Source: Episyrphus balteatus (Eukaryota > Arthropoda > Insecta > Diptera > Syrphidae). From it: a stretch of 64,000 nucleotides of DNA. Positions 11,301-26,300 of this stretch are shown here, in pieces. Position numbers and translations under genes: made by a program. The stretch lies in contig NC_079136.1 in assembly GCF_945859705.1 (NCBI RefSeq), forward strand, positions 9,217,501-9,281,500. The letters run 5' to 3'. A model generated the notes under the pieces. That model was not told the DNA's origin, did no database searches, and worked only from the letters and a program-made list of their open reading frames with translations. Within the stretch, counting starts at the first letter, position 1, and each line of letters begins with the position of its first letter.

Positions 11301-14300
11301 AATAACTTTTTATGCACGCATAAGATTTTTGGGAACCTTTGACATTATATTTAATCGATTTTTCAATGCTCTGTAGGTAATAATTTTCAGCTCTCTATGC
11401 GAATTATTTCTGGGTTGAATGTCTATTTTGACCGGACTATAACGAGTTGTGTATATCATGAAAACGCTTTGCAGTGTGAACGGAAGTAAAGAGTATCGAA
11501 TCCGTCGACATTGTCAGCCCCCCAAATGACTGTCATTGTTTGGGGGTAACTAACAACAAAGCTGATTATGCTCTTGAAAAAACCACATAAGCGCCTAATT
11601 AGACTCTGCTGTGTGTCAAGAGGAAAAGTGCCACTCGAAACGGGTAACAATGTCATCATCATCGTCATCATCATCAGCGTTCACAGCTGCAGCCGGCAAA
11701 TATACAAATACAAACTATTATATTTTTCTTACTCACTTCATAGACTTGATAGACTATATCGTAGAGAAATTGTATGAGCCTTTGTTATTTTGATTCTTAT
11801 TTTCTTCTTCTTTTTTTCAGCTTAAATGCTAATTTGGCAAAAATTTGCTCCGTGGCGCGGCATAACAACCCAACAACAACAACGGCAGCGGCAACATGCG
11901 GTGGTGCTGGCAATGAAATTCAAACCCGACAATATCATGAAGTTGTCGGTGATATCATTTGTCCATCACAGGTGCTGGGAATTGATCACCTTAGGGATCC
12001 CAGGATGAATAAGGTAATTAGAGAGTAACTTATGTTTGTATTTGTACCTATTTTATAAGAAAACAAAAAACTAGAAATGTTGATCAAGGTCATGACTAGA
12101 ATTTATTTTTAAGAAAAAAAAAAAAAAAAACAGAACATGTTTTCTGTATCCAAATGTGAGCTAATTTTCTTGTTGGCAAATTGGGAGAGCCAAAGCCAAG
12201 AGACGACATTCGCAAATTAATTTATGTTGTGAATGGCACGAGGCTACGTCATACTTCGTCTTTTTCCACGTGTAGAGAAATATTATGTAGGTATACCTAC
12301 TCTGCTTCCTACCTACATTTAGCTCCTATTACAGAGGAGAGCATATATAGCTTTTTGTTGAGAGAGTTCAAGTTTCTTATGGGATGGATATATTATGTTC
12401 ATGTTTGGCAGAATAAAAAGAGGATGATGAATGGAAAATCCCCAAGTCGTTACGTAAAAATAATAATGAGCGATTATTGTATTGTATATCTGGAATGGAA
12501 AGGGTAGAAGAAGGAATACACAACATGTGAACGATTCCACTTGTTCGCTGGTTTAGGTATACTATGTTCTGTTTTTTTTTTTTATTTTTTTTTTATTTAA
12601 GTTTGAGAGTCTGGTGACGAATTTATGTGACGCTATTAGATATTCAATCAGCAGGAAATTTGATTATGATGAATTAAAAAAAAAAAACAAGAAATAGGTA
12701 ACGTTACCTACCTTAAAGACTTTTTTTTGCGAATTTATATTCTAAGCAGATACATACAAACAGAAACAAAATTAATTAAAAACAAATTGTGCTGAATTTG
12801 TTTTTGTAGACTTTGTTTAAGTGTTTTCTTAAGATCCTAGCATATGGAAAATGTCTGAAACTTACATTTAGGAGATTTGTTGTAGAAATTTTAATTCATA
12901 AAATTTAGCGTATCACACTTTTCATCATTTTGTACGATGGCTAATTTGCTGATTAAAAGTTTCGTCACAAAGAAAGCATTTTTATCGCCCGAGTTAACCA
13001 CTAAACCGAATCTTAATTTTTGCTAAGGTTCACTTGGTGAAGCTCTTCATTTTTGTGGTAAATAAATAATGTTAATAAAAATAAAATTCTCACAAAACAT
13101 AAAAATAAGTTCTTTTAAATTCCGTTAAGAATATTTTAAAAGGCAGCTAAGAGCTAAGAGAAAATTAAATTTTATTTTTAGGACCAAATTAACGGTAACT
13201 GCCAAATAACCAAAATGATAAAACTTCCTTTTTTCAGAAATGGCTCTAATGATTTTGATTAATTTGGATATGCCTGTTGTAGTTCGGTAGTATGCACTTT
13301 TAAAGTACATAAAACATTTGAACCGTTTTTAACGGTACCTGTCATAGAACCGTTTTCTTCACTTCTGAATACTCGTAAACTATTAACCGATTTTGAAATA
13401 CGAATTTTTTAATTTTTTTAAACTTTGATTTTTGTTTTGTGTCTTTTAATTGTTTTTTAATGACATATGTACAATTTTTTTTTTGAAAAATCTTAGAAAT
13501 TTTCATATACATTAATTTTTTTTCAAAAATTGCTGTAACGATCTAATTTTTTTTCTTAAAGTGCTTTAGTTCAAAAGTTCAAGAAATAAAATAGCCAAGC
13601 TCCAGGTTAAAATCTTTTAAAACGATGTTTTCTCAATCTTTTTTCAAATTTTTGTTATACATTAAATTAAAGATTTTTTAATTTAAATTAAAATTATTTT
13701 ATGAAGGTTCACAAAATAGTCTCTAAAATCTAAGCAACTACCATTAGAGCAAGTGCGTGCGACCAAGCAGTTGTATATTTTATTTTTTTTTCACTTCCGT
13801 CCATCTTCCATCTTTTTTTCAAATTCAGTGCATACATTGTCTTTGAACTTAATATAATATCATATTATGATATCAACAAACAATAGTAAACGCTCTGAAT
13901 GAAAACTCCCGGGGAATCGCGTTCGGGAAATGGTCTCCAAATCAAAAAGTTTAGATAAATTTTGGGCATTTTTCGCTTTTTCGTCAATATTAACAGCAAT
14001 GGAACAGAAAAAAAAAATAGTATTCTTGGAATTTTTCAATTAGGAGCCCTTCTCCCGAACACATTTCCATTGTGTAGAAAACCTGTGATAGTAACGTGAC
14101 TGGGTCATTACGGGAATTAACTTTAATGAAGATGAAACTCCTTGAGAGCACATGATGTTTTTCCATCTTCTGGGCTGCGAATCATTTATCATTACAAATA
14201 TGTACATATGTTTTTATATTAACATATTCCATTCATAATGAAAATATTAAACCCATGACTCTTCTGATGTATGATTCACAATTTCACACTCGTAAATTGA

Positions 14301-17300
14301 GTAAAAATTACTTACTGTTTATTTAAAATAAATAACAAATAACAAGACGTTCAAACAAAAGATACGTTCACCTATAACACCTCACAAGAAATTTAAATTA
14401 TTGTCATTGACCTCCAATTTGTAGAAATTAACTTTCTTCCTCCAATATCCATATTGTCTCCAAGTCATTGCATAATTCAATTATAGAACCCATACGCAAA
14501 ATCTACCCTCTCAGTATTAAATATTTATCACACAATCACAATGCGGTGTCATCAAATTCTCGTTTTATCCGCTTTTGTGATTATTTTGCACACAAACTAT
14601 ATAGCTTTTATTTGATAGCAAACTTTTTTGTTTGATTTTGAAGAAAGCTTTTCTGTAATAATAACTTAATTTATATCACGTTGTATGGTTCTAGCTTTGT
14701 ATTGGGTTGAGTATATCAAACAATGTAGCAAAATAAAATTTTAAAGAAGTAATTTTCTAGCTATTTGATCTGGAAAATTCAACGAGATTATGAATCTCAT
14801 TCTAAAAATATCAAAAAATCACACAACTAATATTAAAAAGAATAGCAAAATCGATAAGAACTGGAACCTTGGCCATAAATCATCCCGATAACATTCAATC
14901 AAAATTTATTTACCCCTATAAAAATCGTTTAAAAAAAATTTTCAATAGGTTTTTTAGTTTTAACTAACGATTGTTTTAAATTTATCTAGAAATATCAAAG
15001 TGTTTCTAGTTAGTAATAGCTGATAGAGGAAGCTAGCACTGGTTTGATGGACATAACTCAATTGAACTACGATTTTTATAAGTAATTTACTATTATTGTG
15101 AGCAATTTGTATCGATATCATAACCACAATAACCATCTTGTGACTTGACTGACAATAAATCAAACGTTTCACATTAAATATTAGATAAAAGAAGAAAAAT
15201 AAGTTCCTATTAATAGACCGGATCGTGTGCTCGCTGGAAAAATGTTTTAATAACACTTTAATTCAAAACGTTAGTTAGGTGCTTTTGTCTAATATAACTT
15301 GTTGTTGTTTTTTTATTTTACATTCAATTTATTGATATTGTTTGAACAATTCCGCTCTCTCTGTTTTATTTCAAATAAAAACTGAGACGTTATTTGAACA
15401 AGTTTATTTTAAATATATAACAAAAATTCTTTAAATAAGTTCACATAAGTTAACATGTCTGAACGATTGTATGTTGCCTTATTACTCAGTCGTCAAGGAA
15501 GAAAATATTAAGAATTTTTTCTATGGAATTTTAATAGAGGTTTTATGATTGCAATTTTATATGAAAGACTGAATAGAAATGTCCTCATTTAAGTTAACAA
15601 GTTGTTTTAGATTTAATGAGTGTTTTTTAGAGCAGTGTTTTTCCCTGTGCAGGGACGGGTTAGAATATTCCTGCAGCGCCTCCCCGCTTGTCGTAAAAGG
15701 CGACTAAAGGAGTAAATTTAACTAGGCCACAAACACCAAGGTGAACCTAGCGACACTTAACACCTGTAAACTTTCCCAAAAGTGTGCATGCCAGTCCCTG
15801 GGTTGGCACGACTGGAGATCACCGGTGCTGTTAAAGATAGATCAAATACAAAACTGGAGCATGCACGCGTCGAAACAAAACAACAACAACAACAACGTTT
15901 CGCAAGATTTTGTGAACTGAAGCATTATGGAAGTACTCGTCCAAGGAAATGACACTACCCCGCCAGGCACTACCATTACTAATAGTACTGATCCTGGACC
16001 GAGCAGCAATGCTCGGGTCAGAGCTAGACGGATTCCGGGGGCTAGCAAAGTAATGCCGCAGATTAGACAGAATCTGAGAATTGCGAGTTGGAACGTTGGG
16101 AGTATGACAGGTCGAAGCTTCGAGCTGGAAGAGATGATGATAAGAAGGCGAGTAGACATCTTGTGTGTCCAAGAAACGAAATGGCGTAACACGGGAAATA
16201 GGGCTCGTTTCTTGGATACAAGGACAAAAAATTACAAGATGTTCTACTATGGAACGGAAAAGGGTAAGAACGGAATCGGAATCATCCTTACAAAAGACCT
16301 CTTAGGCAGCATATTATCCATTTCGAAATCCAGTGACCGTTTGATGTCCCTTAAATTGGTGATTAAAGGAAAGTTGTGGAATATTGTCACTGCATATGCT
16401 CCCCAAATTGGATGTGAGCAGGTGGAAAAAGATGCATTTTGGCTTGATTTTCACAACCTACTTAAGGACATCCCAAAGGAAGAGTTTTTGTTCGTGGGCG
16501 GAGATTTAAATGGACATGTCGGGAAAACAAACGAAGACTATGAAGATTGCCATGGAGGCCTCGGATACGGCACTAGGAACTCTCCTGGTGAAGACATCCT
16601 GAGCTCGTGCAAAACATATGGTCTTATCGTACTAAATACCATGTTCATCAAACAAAGCCGACACCTGGTCACTTACAGCAGTGGTGGAAATGAGACCCAG
16701 ATTGATTACCATTTGGTATCTAGTTTCATGAAACCTCGGGTCAAGGATTGTAAAGTGATACTGGGAGAAGCGATCGCCCACCAACACCGTCTCCTACTGA
16801 CAGAATTTTTTATGGAGACAGTGAACGACAACAAACAGACAAAGACTTTTGGGAAGATCAAATGGTATAATCTGGATAAGGAAAAAGGCGAAGCTTTTAT
16901 TTCGAATATGCAAAACTATCTGTATAACAACACCAACATTTTTCGAAATGAAGAGAGTACAGCACAAAGTATGTGGGACCTCCTACAGCGAACTTGCATA
17001 GAAAAAGCCAAAACACTGTTAGGGGTTTCAAAAGGACACAACCAACAAGGCAAAGAAACATGGTGGTGGAATGATGAAGCTAAAGCAGTTGTAAGTAAAA
17101 AGAAAATGGCTTTCAAAGCTTGGTCGAAGTGCCCCTCTAATAATACAGAGCAAAAGTCACGCCTCGAAGTGGAATACAGAAACTGCAAGAAAGAAGCGAA
17201 GAAGATATGTGCCCAAATTCAAGCCAAGAATACGGAAGACCTATATCGGGAGCTAGATGAAATTTCTACCCCGACTGCTGGTGCTATTCAAGAGCTACGA

Positions 17301-20300
17301 CAAAACGTGAATAAGGGCGCAACCATTTTCAAAATAGCCGCTCAAAGAAGAAGAAATGCTCAGGAGATCTGTTCGCCGAAGTTTATTAACAATGCTCAAG
17401 GCCAACTACTTGTGGAAAATGACGAAATCCTCCACAGGTGGCGACAGTACTGTGACGAACTTCTAAATGAACAATTTCCAAGGCTACACTTTCCAATAGC
17501 TTCACCTAACTTAAGCGAAGTATCCGATGTCACAGTCGAAGAAGTTAGTGAGGCTGTAAAATACTCCAAAAAGGGAAAAGCTGTTGGGCCAGACGAAATA
17601 CCCTCAGAGTTTTGGAAAAAGATGGGAGACATCGGGTCTAGATGGCTCATGGTTCTTGTTTCCAAGCTTATACGAGGTGATCGAATGCCTAATCAATGGA
17701 GGGAAAGTTACCTTCTTCCAATATACAAAGGAAAGGGTGATACTCGAAGCTGTGATAATTACCGTTCGATTAAGCTGATGTCACACACCATGAAGATCGT
17801 TGAGCGAGTCTTGGGTAGCCGACTGCGAAAAATAATAAGGCTATCTGATGACCAGTGCGGGTTTGTTGCGGGTAAATCAACCACAGATGCAATCCAGAGT
17901 ATAAGAATCATTATGGAAAAACATCGAGATTCCTTGGAGGATTTGCATGTGGTATTGGTTGATTTTGAAAAAGCATTCGATCGACAACCACGAGATCTGA
18001 TATGGGTGGCCCTCAGACAACGAGGAGTTCCGGAAACCTATGTGCGGATAATTATGGACATGTATGATGGAGCAGTAACTAAAGTAAGATGTGCAGCTGG
18101 AGTCACCGAAGAATTCGAAATCACAGTAGGTGTACACCAGGGAAGCGTCTTGAGTCCTCTGCTCTTTATTACCGTTCTTGATTACCTGCTTGAAGGCAAA
18201 GTGACGGACCCAAAAGTGCATCAGTTATTCTTTGCTGACGATGGAGCCATCATAAGTGAAGACCCGATATCCCTGCAACGAGCACTTGATGTATGGGTGG
18301 ATGTTCTAGAAGGTAGTGGGTACCGCATAAGCGCGAAAAAGACAGAATACCTATGCTGCCCATTTTCTGATCCACACAGGCCTATTCCTGACATTTATTT
18401 GAATGGTGTAGTGCTTCCCAAGTGTGAAAAGTTTAAATATCTGGGGTCTATGATAAATAACGAAGGTACTTGTGATGACGATATCAATCATCGCGTAAGC
18501 GTAGGGTGGATGAAGTGGCGGGAAAATTCTGCCATCTTCTGTGATCGAAAAATGCCCCCTAAGCTGAAAGGAAGACTCTACACCGCAGTTGTGCGTCCAG
18601 CACTCACATACGGTTCACAATGTTGGACAATGTACAAAAAGTATGAGAGTAAGTTAACGGCAGCTGAGATGAAGATGCTTCGTATGACAGCAGGAGTAAC
18701 AAAGCTTGATAGAATTAGAAGTACGAAGATCCGAGGAAGCCTTCATGTTAAAAACACCATCTCCCAAAAAATTGAACACGACCGACTCAGTTGGTATTGC
18801 CATGTTCAAAGGAGAGATCCTGAGAACCCCGTCAAAAAAGCAATATCATACAACGTTCCAACACGAAATAGAAAGAAAGGTAGGCCTAAAAACTCCTGGT
18901 ACAAGCAAATGCAAAACCACCAGCATTCAGTTGGCCTTAGAAATGGAACAATACAAAACCGGGAGGCTTGCCGCCGATTTCTGAGGTCAACCCGGCGAAC
19001 CCCACAGGCGGATCACTAGTGTGAAGCAGTTACGTGGGATAGTTATGATCCCCTCGACATCGAGATCATAACAGCGCCGAGAAAAAGGAAGAAGAAGAAG
19101 AAGAGTGTTTTTTAGAGCGCTGCTTCATTTCAGATGTGAATATACTGTAAATGTAGTGGATTGACTAATATGTTATACAAGCCAGATGTTTATCGTATAG
19201 AAATTTGTGTTTCAAAAATGTTTCCATGATGGGTTTTAAAAGTTTTCAAGAGGTTCATGGATCCAGTCGTCTCTTTCTTTTTCTATAGGTAATCATTAGC
19301 AATTGTTGCTGAATAAGTTGCCCATTATCTATACTATCCCTTCCGTGACTATACTACCTAACCCCCTCCCCATTAAAATATAAAACTTGCATTACGGACT
19401 GAGAATTACATGTCAACTGTTGATTCTTTTTCATTATATTTCTATGTTTTGTTTTGTTAGCGACACTTTTTCGACTCCTTCAACTTGATTTAACAGTGAA
19501 GGATAGTAAATACGTAACTTGTTTATTGGTTTTGTGCTACCGGGGTTTTCAGTGCCAGTGGTTATTGTAGTTACTGATGATTAGACTTTTAATCATGGCA
19601 ATTGGCTGACCTTGGGTTATCGTATAGAATCGCAGTTCATTTCCGTCATTGTTATCAGGTCCTTATTGAAAAAGACTTTTTTCCTGTGTGTAGGCATGTT
19701 TTGGTTCGCTTGAGAATTATTTTGTTAATGGATTATAGTTTTTTGCAGTTCTGTTCTCCACATTTCAACGCTAAGTTTGACTAGATAATTGATTTCACAA
19801 ATCGGGCTCTGAAAAATGGTAAAAACTGAAAACCGTATGAAATATCGAAAGTTTTTTTTCGATTTTCTGAGAAATGACAAAAAGGGTTTTATCCCCTTTT
19901 GAAAAGTCACTCCTCATTTAGTAAGCTAGACTCTGGAGTATTAATCTGTCTTCGCAGAGCCTTCTTCGAAATGTGTCAAATTGATTTGCGGGCATATTCG
20001 ATGAGAACTTAGAGTTCATTTATGTATGTTAGTTTTTGTTTAGTCGTGTACCAGTTGTGAAAACATTAAAAGGTGACCATCCAGAGTTCTGTATCGATAG
20101 ATTCAATGAGAAAATTATTGGTTTTACATGTGTTATTTTATTCTTCCTAATCTATGAAGGTTCCAGTAGGAGTAGGTTTTATATTTTATTGCTAGTAGCT
20201 CAACAATCAAAACAGAAAAGATATTTACTGCATAGTGAACTTTTTCTTTACACATTTTATGCTTATTAAATGCAAGTATTTATTACTTTTTATATATCTG

Positions 20301-23300
20301 GTAGATAATGATCTTCCTTTTTCTAAAACTAATATCGTTACATATGTGTTTACTATTTTACCTACTTGACTTATTAGTGCCACTTTGCACATATATTTGG
20401 TGATTATGACCTATATAATCAACTAATACAAAGATGATTCCTTATCGGATATTATTGGCTTGCAATTGCATTCTACATATCGTGCGCACAAAGCCAAAAC
20501 CACGAATCTGTAAAATTGTAGTTTTGAGAAAAACGGCTTCAAAGTTTTGTAAACTCATCAGGGTTCGGACTTCAGTTTCAAAATTTCGAAGCAAATTTGA
20601 AAAAAAAGTGAAGTAGATCCAAAATGTCGGAAGTAGATTTCAAAATTAAACTTTCAGAACATTTATTTACAAAAATTTATTCTAAAAAAATTATTTATCA
20701 ACAAAATTATTTTTCTTTACTTTTTTTATTATGATCTTTTCTAAAAAACCTTTCTCATCTAGTGGTTGTAACGGTGCTTTGGGGTAAAACGATTAATTCA
20801 ACATAATCTAACAAATTTTTGATCAGGAATTCTTCAAAATCAGTCAAAATTACTTTTATAAATTTATTTATATCGAATTCGAAGAAAAATTTACCTCCAT
20901 TCATTTTTTGAGATTTCATTTGAGCTTTATTTCTCAATGCCTCGACCAGATTTAAAATTGAAGGTAAATCCCTTTCTCTAAATTTATTATTTGAAAAATA
21001 TTTTTCAATCAAGAAATAGAAGTAGATCCTAAAAAAGAGAAGTAGGGAAGTAGATTTTATTTTTTTCCCAAAATCGAAGTAAATCTACTTCGATCGAAGT
21101 AAAGTCCGAACCCTGAAACTCATGCAATCTTATGGAAACTCGTGCAACGGAAATTAATCGTTTAGGCTTCTAAGCAACAGATGAAGGATTGGGATTGACG
21201 CCGTGAATAGAGAGACCAATAACAAGTAAAATGACGCATTAAAGTGAAAATGTCCAAAAATGCATATTCGCGGTTTTGGAGTTGTGCCGACGATATGTTT
21301 ACACCTCTGGCTTATCATTCAATATAGAATCCATTCAGCAGTTGTAGCAAAATTTCTTTTTGAATCTGTTCTAAAAACTATCATGATACAGATAACTTAT
21401 TAGAATAAATTCTCACAACTCACAATATCAACACAAAAACAAGTTTTTTTTGCGTTTCAAAAAATTGTGTAAAAAAATAATGAATTTTAGTATCTAAAAT
21501 GCATTTTTTTGTAATAAAACTTCGTAATTTAATAAAATGGCTAATATTATGTCTACATGGCATTTTACGATGAAATATTGTATTTTACCAGTAATGCAAT
21601 GATAGTCCACGATTACAATGCTTTTTTTTACGTCGAATTCCACAGAAAGGCTGTGAATGTTGTATGAATACCCACAACGCCACAACCCACATATCCAATA
21701 TTTTAAGAACAGACAAACTGTCTTAAAAAAAAGAAAAATTTTGCTATAGAGCAACGTCACAACGTAACGTCACTATTTGTCGAAATCGTTCTCGAGATAG
21801 ATACTAACTAAAACTCTTTTTTATTTTCGAAATGGTATTTGATACACAATTAAGACAAAAGAAAACTTGACCTTACACTCAAGGTCACAATACTAACGAA
21901 TTCCGACAGAAAAAACCGATGGTTTATGATCGTTTTAAAAAATACTTTGCTGCTGCCAACTGGGGTGTTTGTTTTGCTTTCATTTTCTATTCAAAGCAAG
22001 ATTGTAAGCTTTTTTAAATTTAAATTAAAAAAAAAAAGAAAAAAAACTTTTCTATTGCGGCTTTTTGCCAAATTTTATCAATAGATTCGAGTATTTGTTT
22101 ATTTTCAAATAATCAGAAATAAACAAAAAAAAAAAAAAACTTTTGCATAGATATTTTTAAGAATCAATCGTTCTTGAACTGTTTTATCCAAACATTTATG
22201 AATTGCAAAAGAAAATTATGAAAACTTTCAATGTTTTTACACTTTTTGTAACGAGATAGTTAATTTTTTAGTTGATAATTAAATTAATTTTATCTTAAGT
22301 TTGTTTTATTATCTTTTGTTTGAAAAATTAAATGGAAGCTTTTTTGATCAAAACAAATATCAGCTGAGTTTCGTTTTTATTTTTTTTTTAAGCAAATTAT
22401 TTTCAATTTTCAAGGTTGACCCCATGCCATGCGTATGTTTATCACATTTTTTATATCAAAAAGACAAATATTAGATAAGATTCAAGATTGGCTCATTATT
22501 TAACACTTGCTTCGTTGTATTATTGACATCACTCTTGTCTAGTCAACAAATCCACTTATCGATAACAGATAACAGATTTATGAAATTATTACTCTAGTTT
22601 TCAAGTATCTTCTGTTGTTATCTCTTTTGAAGTATCTAGTGGAGGTAAACTTTTAATAAAATCGATTTCAATTCAGATTGTAGTTATCGTATTATCTTTC
22701 AATCAACTATAAATTACTCAGCAACCCCCTAGCAATGTGAAATAAAAATAAATTATTGGATTTCTTGGAATAGAGGTTTAATTTGTTTTATTGGTTTATA
22801 GCTTAGAAAACGTTCATAATTTTCTGTTAATTGTTAGGAAGGCAGAAATTAATTCCTGATGGTATTTGTAATAGCTAGTGGTAATTGTTTTGGGTTTCTA
22901 TATCTTTTTTTATGACTTTTGAATTGTCTCATGTGTTTTTGTGTGTGTTATATCTTATATATAATGTCAGGTGGTAGCTTTTCTGCACACCTTAATTCGA
23001 ATTTGAGTGAAGTAAAAAGAAATTAAAATTGCAAGAATCCGAAAAACCACTTTTCTAGGGGATTTTGATGAAAAAATAATGTATTGACAAAGTCGCTTGG
23101 TGGATGTTGTGTATCTAAGAAATAAAATAAATCTTTCAATTGGTATTTTGCAAACAGCCTAAAAGCCATTTGCAATTTGATGATTTTATATTGGTTTGAT
23201 AGTTTTCACGCGTAAATACAATTTTTAAAACATAAATATACATGCTTCCAAAGATGGTTTGAACACTTGATTTACGATTTTATTTTCCTTAACTAACCAC

Positions 23301-26300
23301 TTTATAATTAATAGCTTTTGAAGAATTTTATCATCCTTTTTTTCTCCTTACAACTATAGCGAATGTCGTTCGGTGCTTATTTGTTGGTCAACGAAAATAA
23401 ATGATGAAAATTAAAAAAAAAAGTTACACATACTACCCAATGACCAATTTCAATAATAGTTTAAATGTTTCAATACTTTCTGTAGTTGTTTAAATTAAGA
23501 AAATTGCAAAGATGCATTCTTTTTCAAAAGAATAGACTTTTAAACCCAAACAAAAAATTGGAAATACCTACGTATTTCACTCCTCCAGAATACCCAGGTA
23601 AAAAAGGACTTGATAGTATGACAATATTAGCCATATTTTCACCGTAAATTATTTTAGAAAAAAAAAAAACAACTACTTTACTTTTACAACACTGAAAAAA
23701 CAGTTTTATTCCTTAAAGCCCAGAAGATTTAAAAAAAAAAAAATTTGAATAAATAATTAAAAAATTTTTTTAAGTGAGAAACTGGGGTCGAATTACGGCA
23801 TACGTTCGTTAACGAATGGTTGCTAAGTGTCCCTATCGTTTTCTAATAATTAAATATAGACAGAAATAGTCAAAACGTTAACGTATGATCGTAATCGTGT
23901 GCCGTAATTCGACCCCTGATTCTCTTCGAATTATAATCGTGGTATTTTTTTCTGATTTTAACATTTTCGTCTGACAAGTGGAATTTCGCGAACTTTTTGA
24001 ACTCAAGGAATCGGACTTTATTGGCTCTATATGAATTAAAGTGGTTACTCGACACAAAATTTTCGACTCCTCGAAAAATGCCGTAAATCAAATCTGCCAG
24101 TCTTTTGAACGCTTATACCTACACATGCCTGTAAACTTTTTTTTGATTATACCTCCTTTCCCAAAATCAAAAAGAAAGCGCAAAATAATTAAAATACATA
24201 CTACAATTTGTTTTGTGAAAATCGGTTGAATGATTTCAAGTGTAACCAAAAAACAAAAGTAAAAAACATTATAGATACAAATGTAGATTCTTATTTTTTA
24301 TCAGTGACAAAGCAAATATTAATATTTGTAAACAAGTACAATGTTGGTAGAACTAACACATGACCTATGAATCACAACCCCCACAATTTGTTTATAGCAA
24401 TTAGCAAACATTCCATTCAAATAGTCTAAAGCTGAAAATGCCAATGCATATATTAATAATTCAATTTGTGTATGTTTTTTTTTATTTGCATTAAAGGGAG
24501 ATCATTGGGATTTTGTTAGAGAAAACTATTTGATGTTTCGTATTGGGAGTTTTTCTAACACAAAATGGTCCCTTTTTACTTGAAATCCAATGTTTCACAA
24601 CTTAACTTAACTTAACTTATAAACAAATTAAAGCTTAATAAACCGGCCAATTGGCCTTTGCATTTGTTTTACACAAAAAAAGCTTACAAAATGCAAGGAC
24701 CTAAAAAATCAGTGAAAAAAATCGCAAAAACAAGAACCGTAAAACTTAAAAATGCTTTTAAGTTCATATCTCTACTACCATTGAACTCAAAAATTTTAAC
24801 TTTAGTACTTCGAAACTATGCATATGAAGACTAACATCTTGGATCTCGAATTCGACCATTCATAAGGACAAGTTCATCATCGATTTTTGTCCGATTCACT
24901 ATTATGTGAACCTTACAATTTTCTGAACAAAATGTTCGTATTCAGTCCTTCTATAAAAATTTAATATCATTCTGCTGCCCCAAATATTGTACTTTCCCTT
25001 TTTTAAATGTCGGATATATCCCTGGAGGTATTAAGGACTTTACTATATTGAAAAAATTGTCTGCATTAAGGTATCTCCCAATTTTCAGCTCGCTGCTTAT
25101 CATTTTCGGTATTTGACTGGACTACCTTTAGGAGCGTCTGCTTTGCAGTGGTGACACTTAAAACTTCTGAGCCCTTTAATTTTGAATCAGAGTGTAGCTT
25201 GCATTAGTTCACATACATTTAAAAATGGTTACATTTTCCAAACAAAAAATTGAAAAATCATCTTTTTCAACTAGCCCCAGTGTAAAAAAAACTGTCAGAC
25301 GACTGATTTCGAAATCAACAATCTAACCCCACAACATACTCGTAAGAGAATTTTGGTTATAACTTCTTACCAAAAATTTGCTGTCAGCTCTCGGTCTAAA
25401 TATTTCTTATAAATTTTGTTTTTGTGTTGTAGCTTAAAAACTCAATAAATGTTAAATATATTGAATCTAATTTTAATTTATTCCAGGGTTTGGCCTTTAC
25501 ATTGGAAGAGAGACAAGTGTTGGGTATCCACGGTCTGCAACCGGCCCGTTTCAAGACACAAGAAGAACAGCTGGAACTGTGTAAAATATCAATCAATCGC
25601 TACACCGTTGATTTGAATAAATACCTTTATCTCACTGATCTGCAAGATCGTAATGAGCGTCTCTTCTTCCGATTGTTATCGGAAAATATTGAAGATCTGA
25701 TGCCTATTGTCTATACACCAACTGTAGGGCAAGCGTGTCAGAAATTCGGTCTCATCTACAGACGTCCCCGTGGATTGTTTATTACAATCAATGATAGAGG
25801 CCATGTTTATGATGTTCTCCGTAATTGGTAAGAAATTATACAAAAACATATTACTTACAGTTACTAACATTATCTCTTCTTTTTAAATAGGCCCGATCCA
25901 GATGTACGTGCAATTTGTGTAACAGATGGTGAACGTATTCTTGGTTTGGGAGACTTGGGTGCTTGCGGCATGGGTATTCCTGTGGGTAAACTTGCCCTTT
26001 ACACTGCCTTAGCCGGTATTATGCCACATCAGTGTTTACCCATTCAAATCGATGTGGGTACAAATAACCAACAACTCTTGGAAGATCCTCTCTATGTTGG
26101 TTTGAGACAGAAAAGAGTTACAGGCGAAGCCTATGAAGAACTCATAGATGAGTTCATGGAAGCTGTAGTCAAACGTTATGGCCAAAATACCCTTATTCAA
26201 TTTGAGGATTTTGGCAATCACCATGCATTCTCGTTGTTGGACAAATATAAGAACACTCATTGTACTTTCAACGATGATATCCAAGGAACAGCTGCTGTAG

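Larger units (their letters stand above)
8318..11820 (+). other. Men intron 1
   Basis: Donor gtaagtg at 8318, acceptor tttttttcag ending 11820. It contains the inverted-ended element 9187-11439 with a dispersed repeat copy inside it. A minus-strand frame at 8720-8968 has no recognisable domain and was not called a gene. Confidence 0.7.
15634..19102 (+). mobile_element. Full-length RTE-like LINE with intact ORF
   Basis: A 3.47-kb non-LTR retrotransposon bounded by an exact 16-bp target duplication gagtgttttttagagc (15618-15633 and 19103-19118). It has a 5' region of about 290 bp, one uninterrupted ORF (15927-19019), a short 3' region with a hairpin (19042-19072) and a GAA-repeat tail, as is usual for RTE-type elements. 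The perfect duplication and undamaged ORF indicate a recent insertion. It lies in Men intron 2 in the same orientation as Men. Confidence 0.95.
12014..25486 (+). other. Men intron 2 (13.5 kb, transposon-rich)
   Basis: Donor gtaatt after ..DPRMNK, acceptor attccag ending 25486. Content: unassigned AT-rich sequence 12014-15617, the LINE 15634-19102, the hAT element 20559-21115, a small hairpin element 23784-23916, and remnants near 13909-14070 that resemble the foldback elements at 43.7 and 44.7 kb (gggagc..tctcccgaa..atttcc). The open frame at 12181-12507 shows no family. Nothing else supportable was seen. Confidence 0.7.

Noticed and set aside
12181..12507. 108-codon ORF opening MGEPKPRDDIRK in Men intron 2
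   Set aside because: The opening looks protein-like, but no family is recognised and there are no neighbouring exons.
15831..16192. Minus-strand ORFs over the LINE 5' end
   Set aside because: Shadows of the LINE ORF and its caacaacaac leader.
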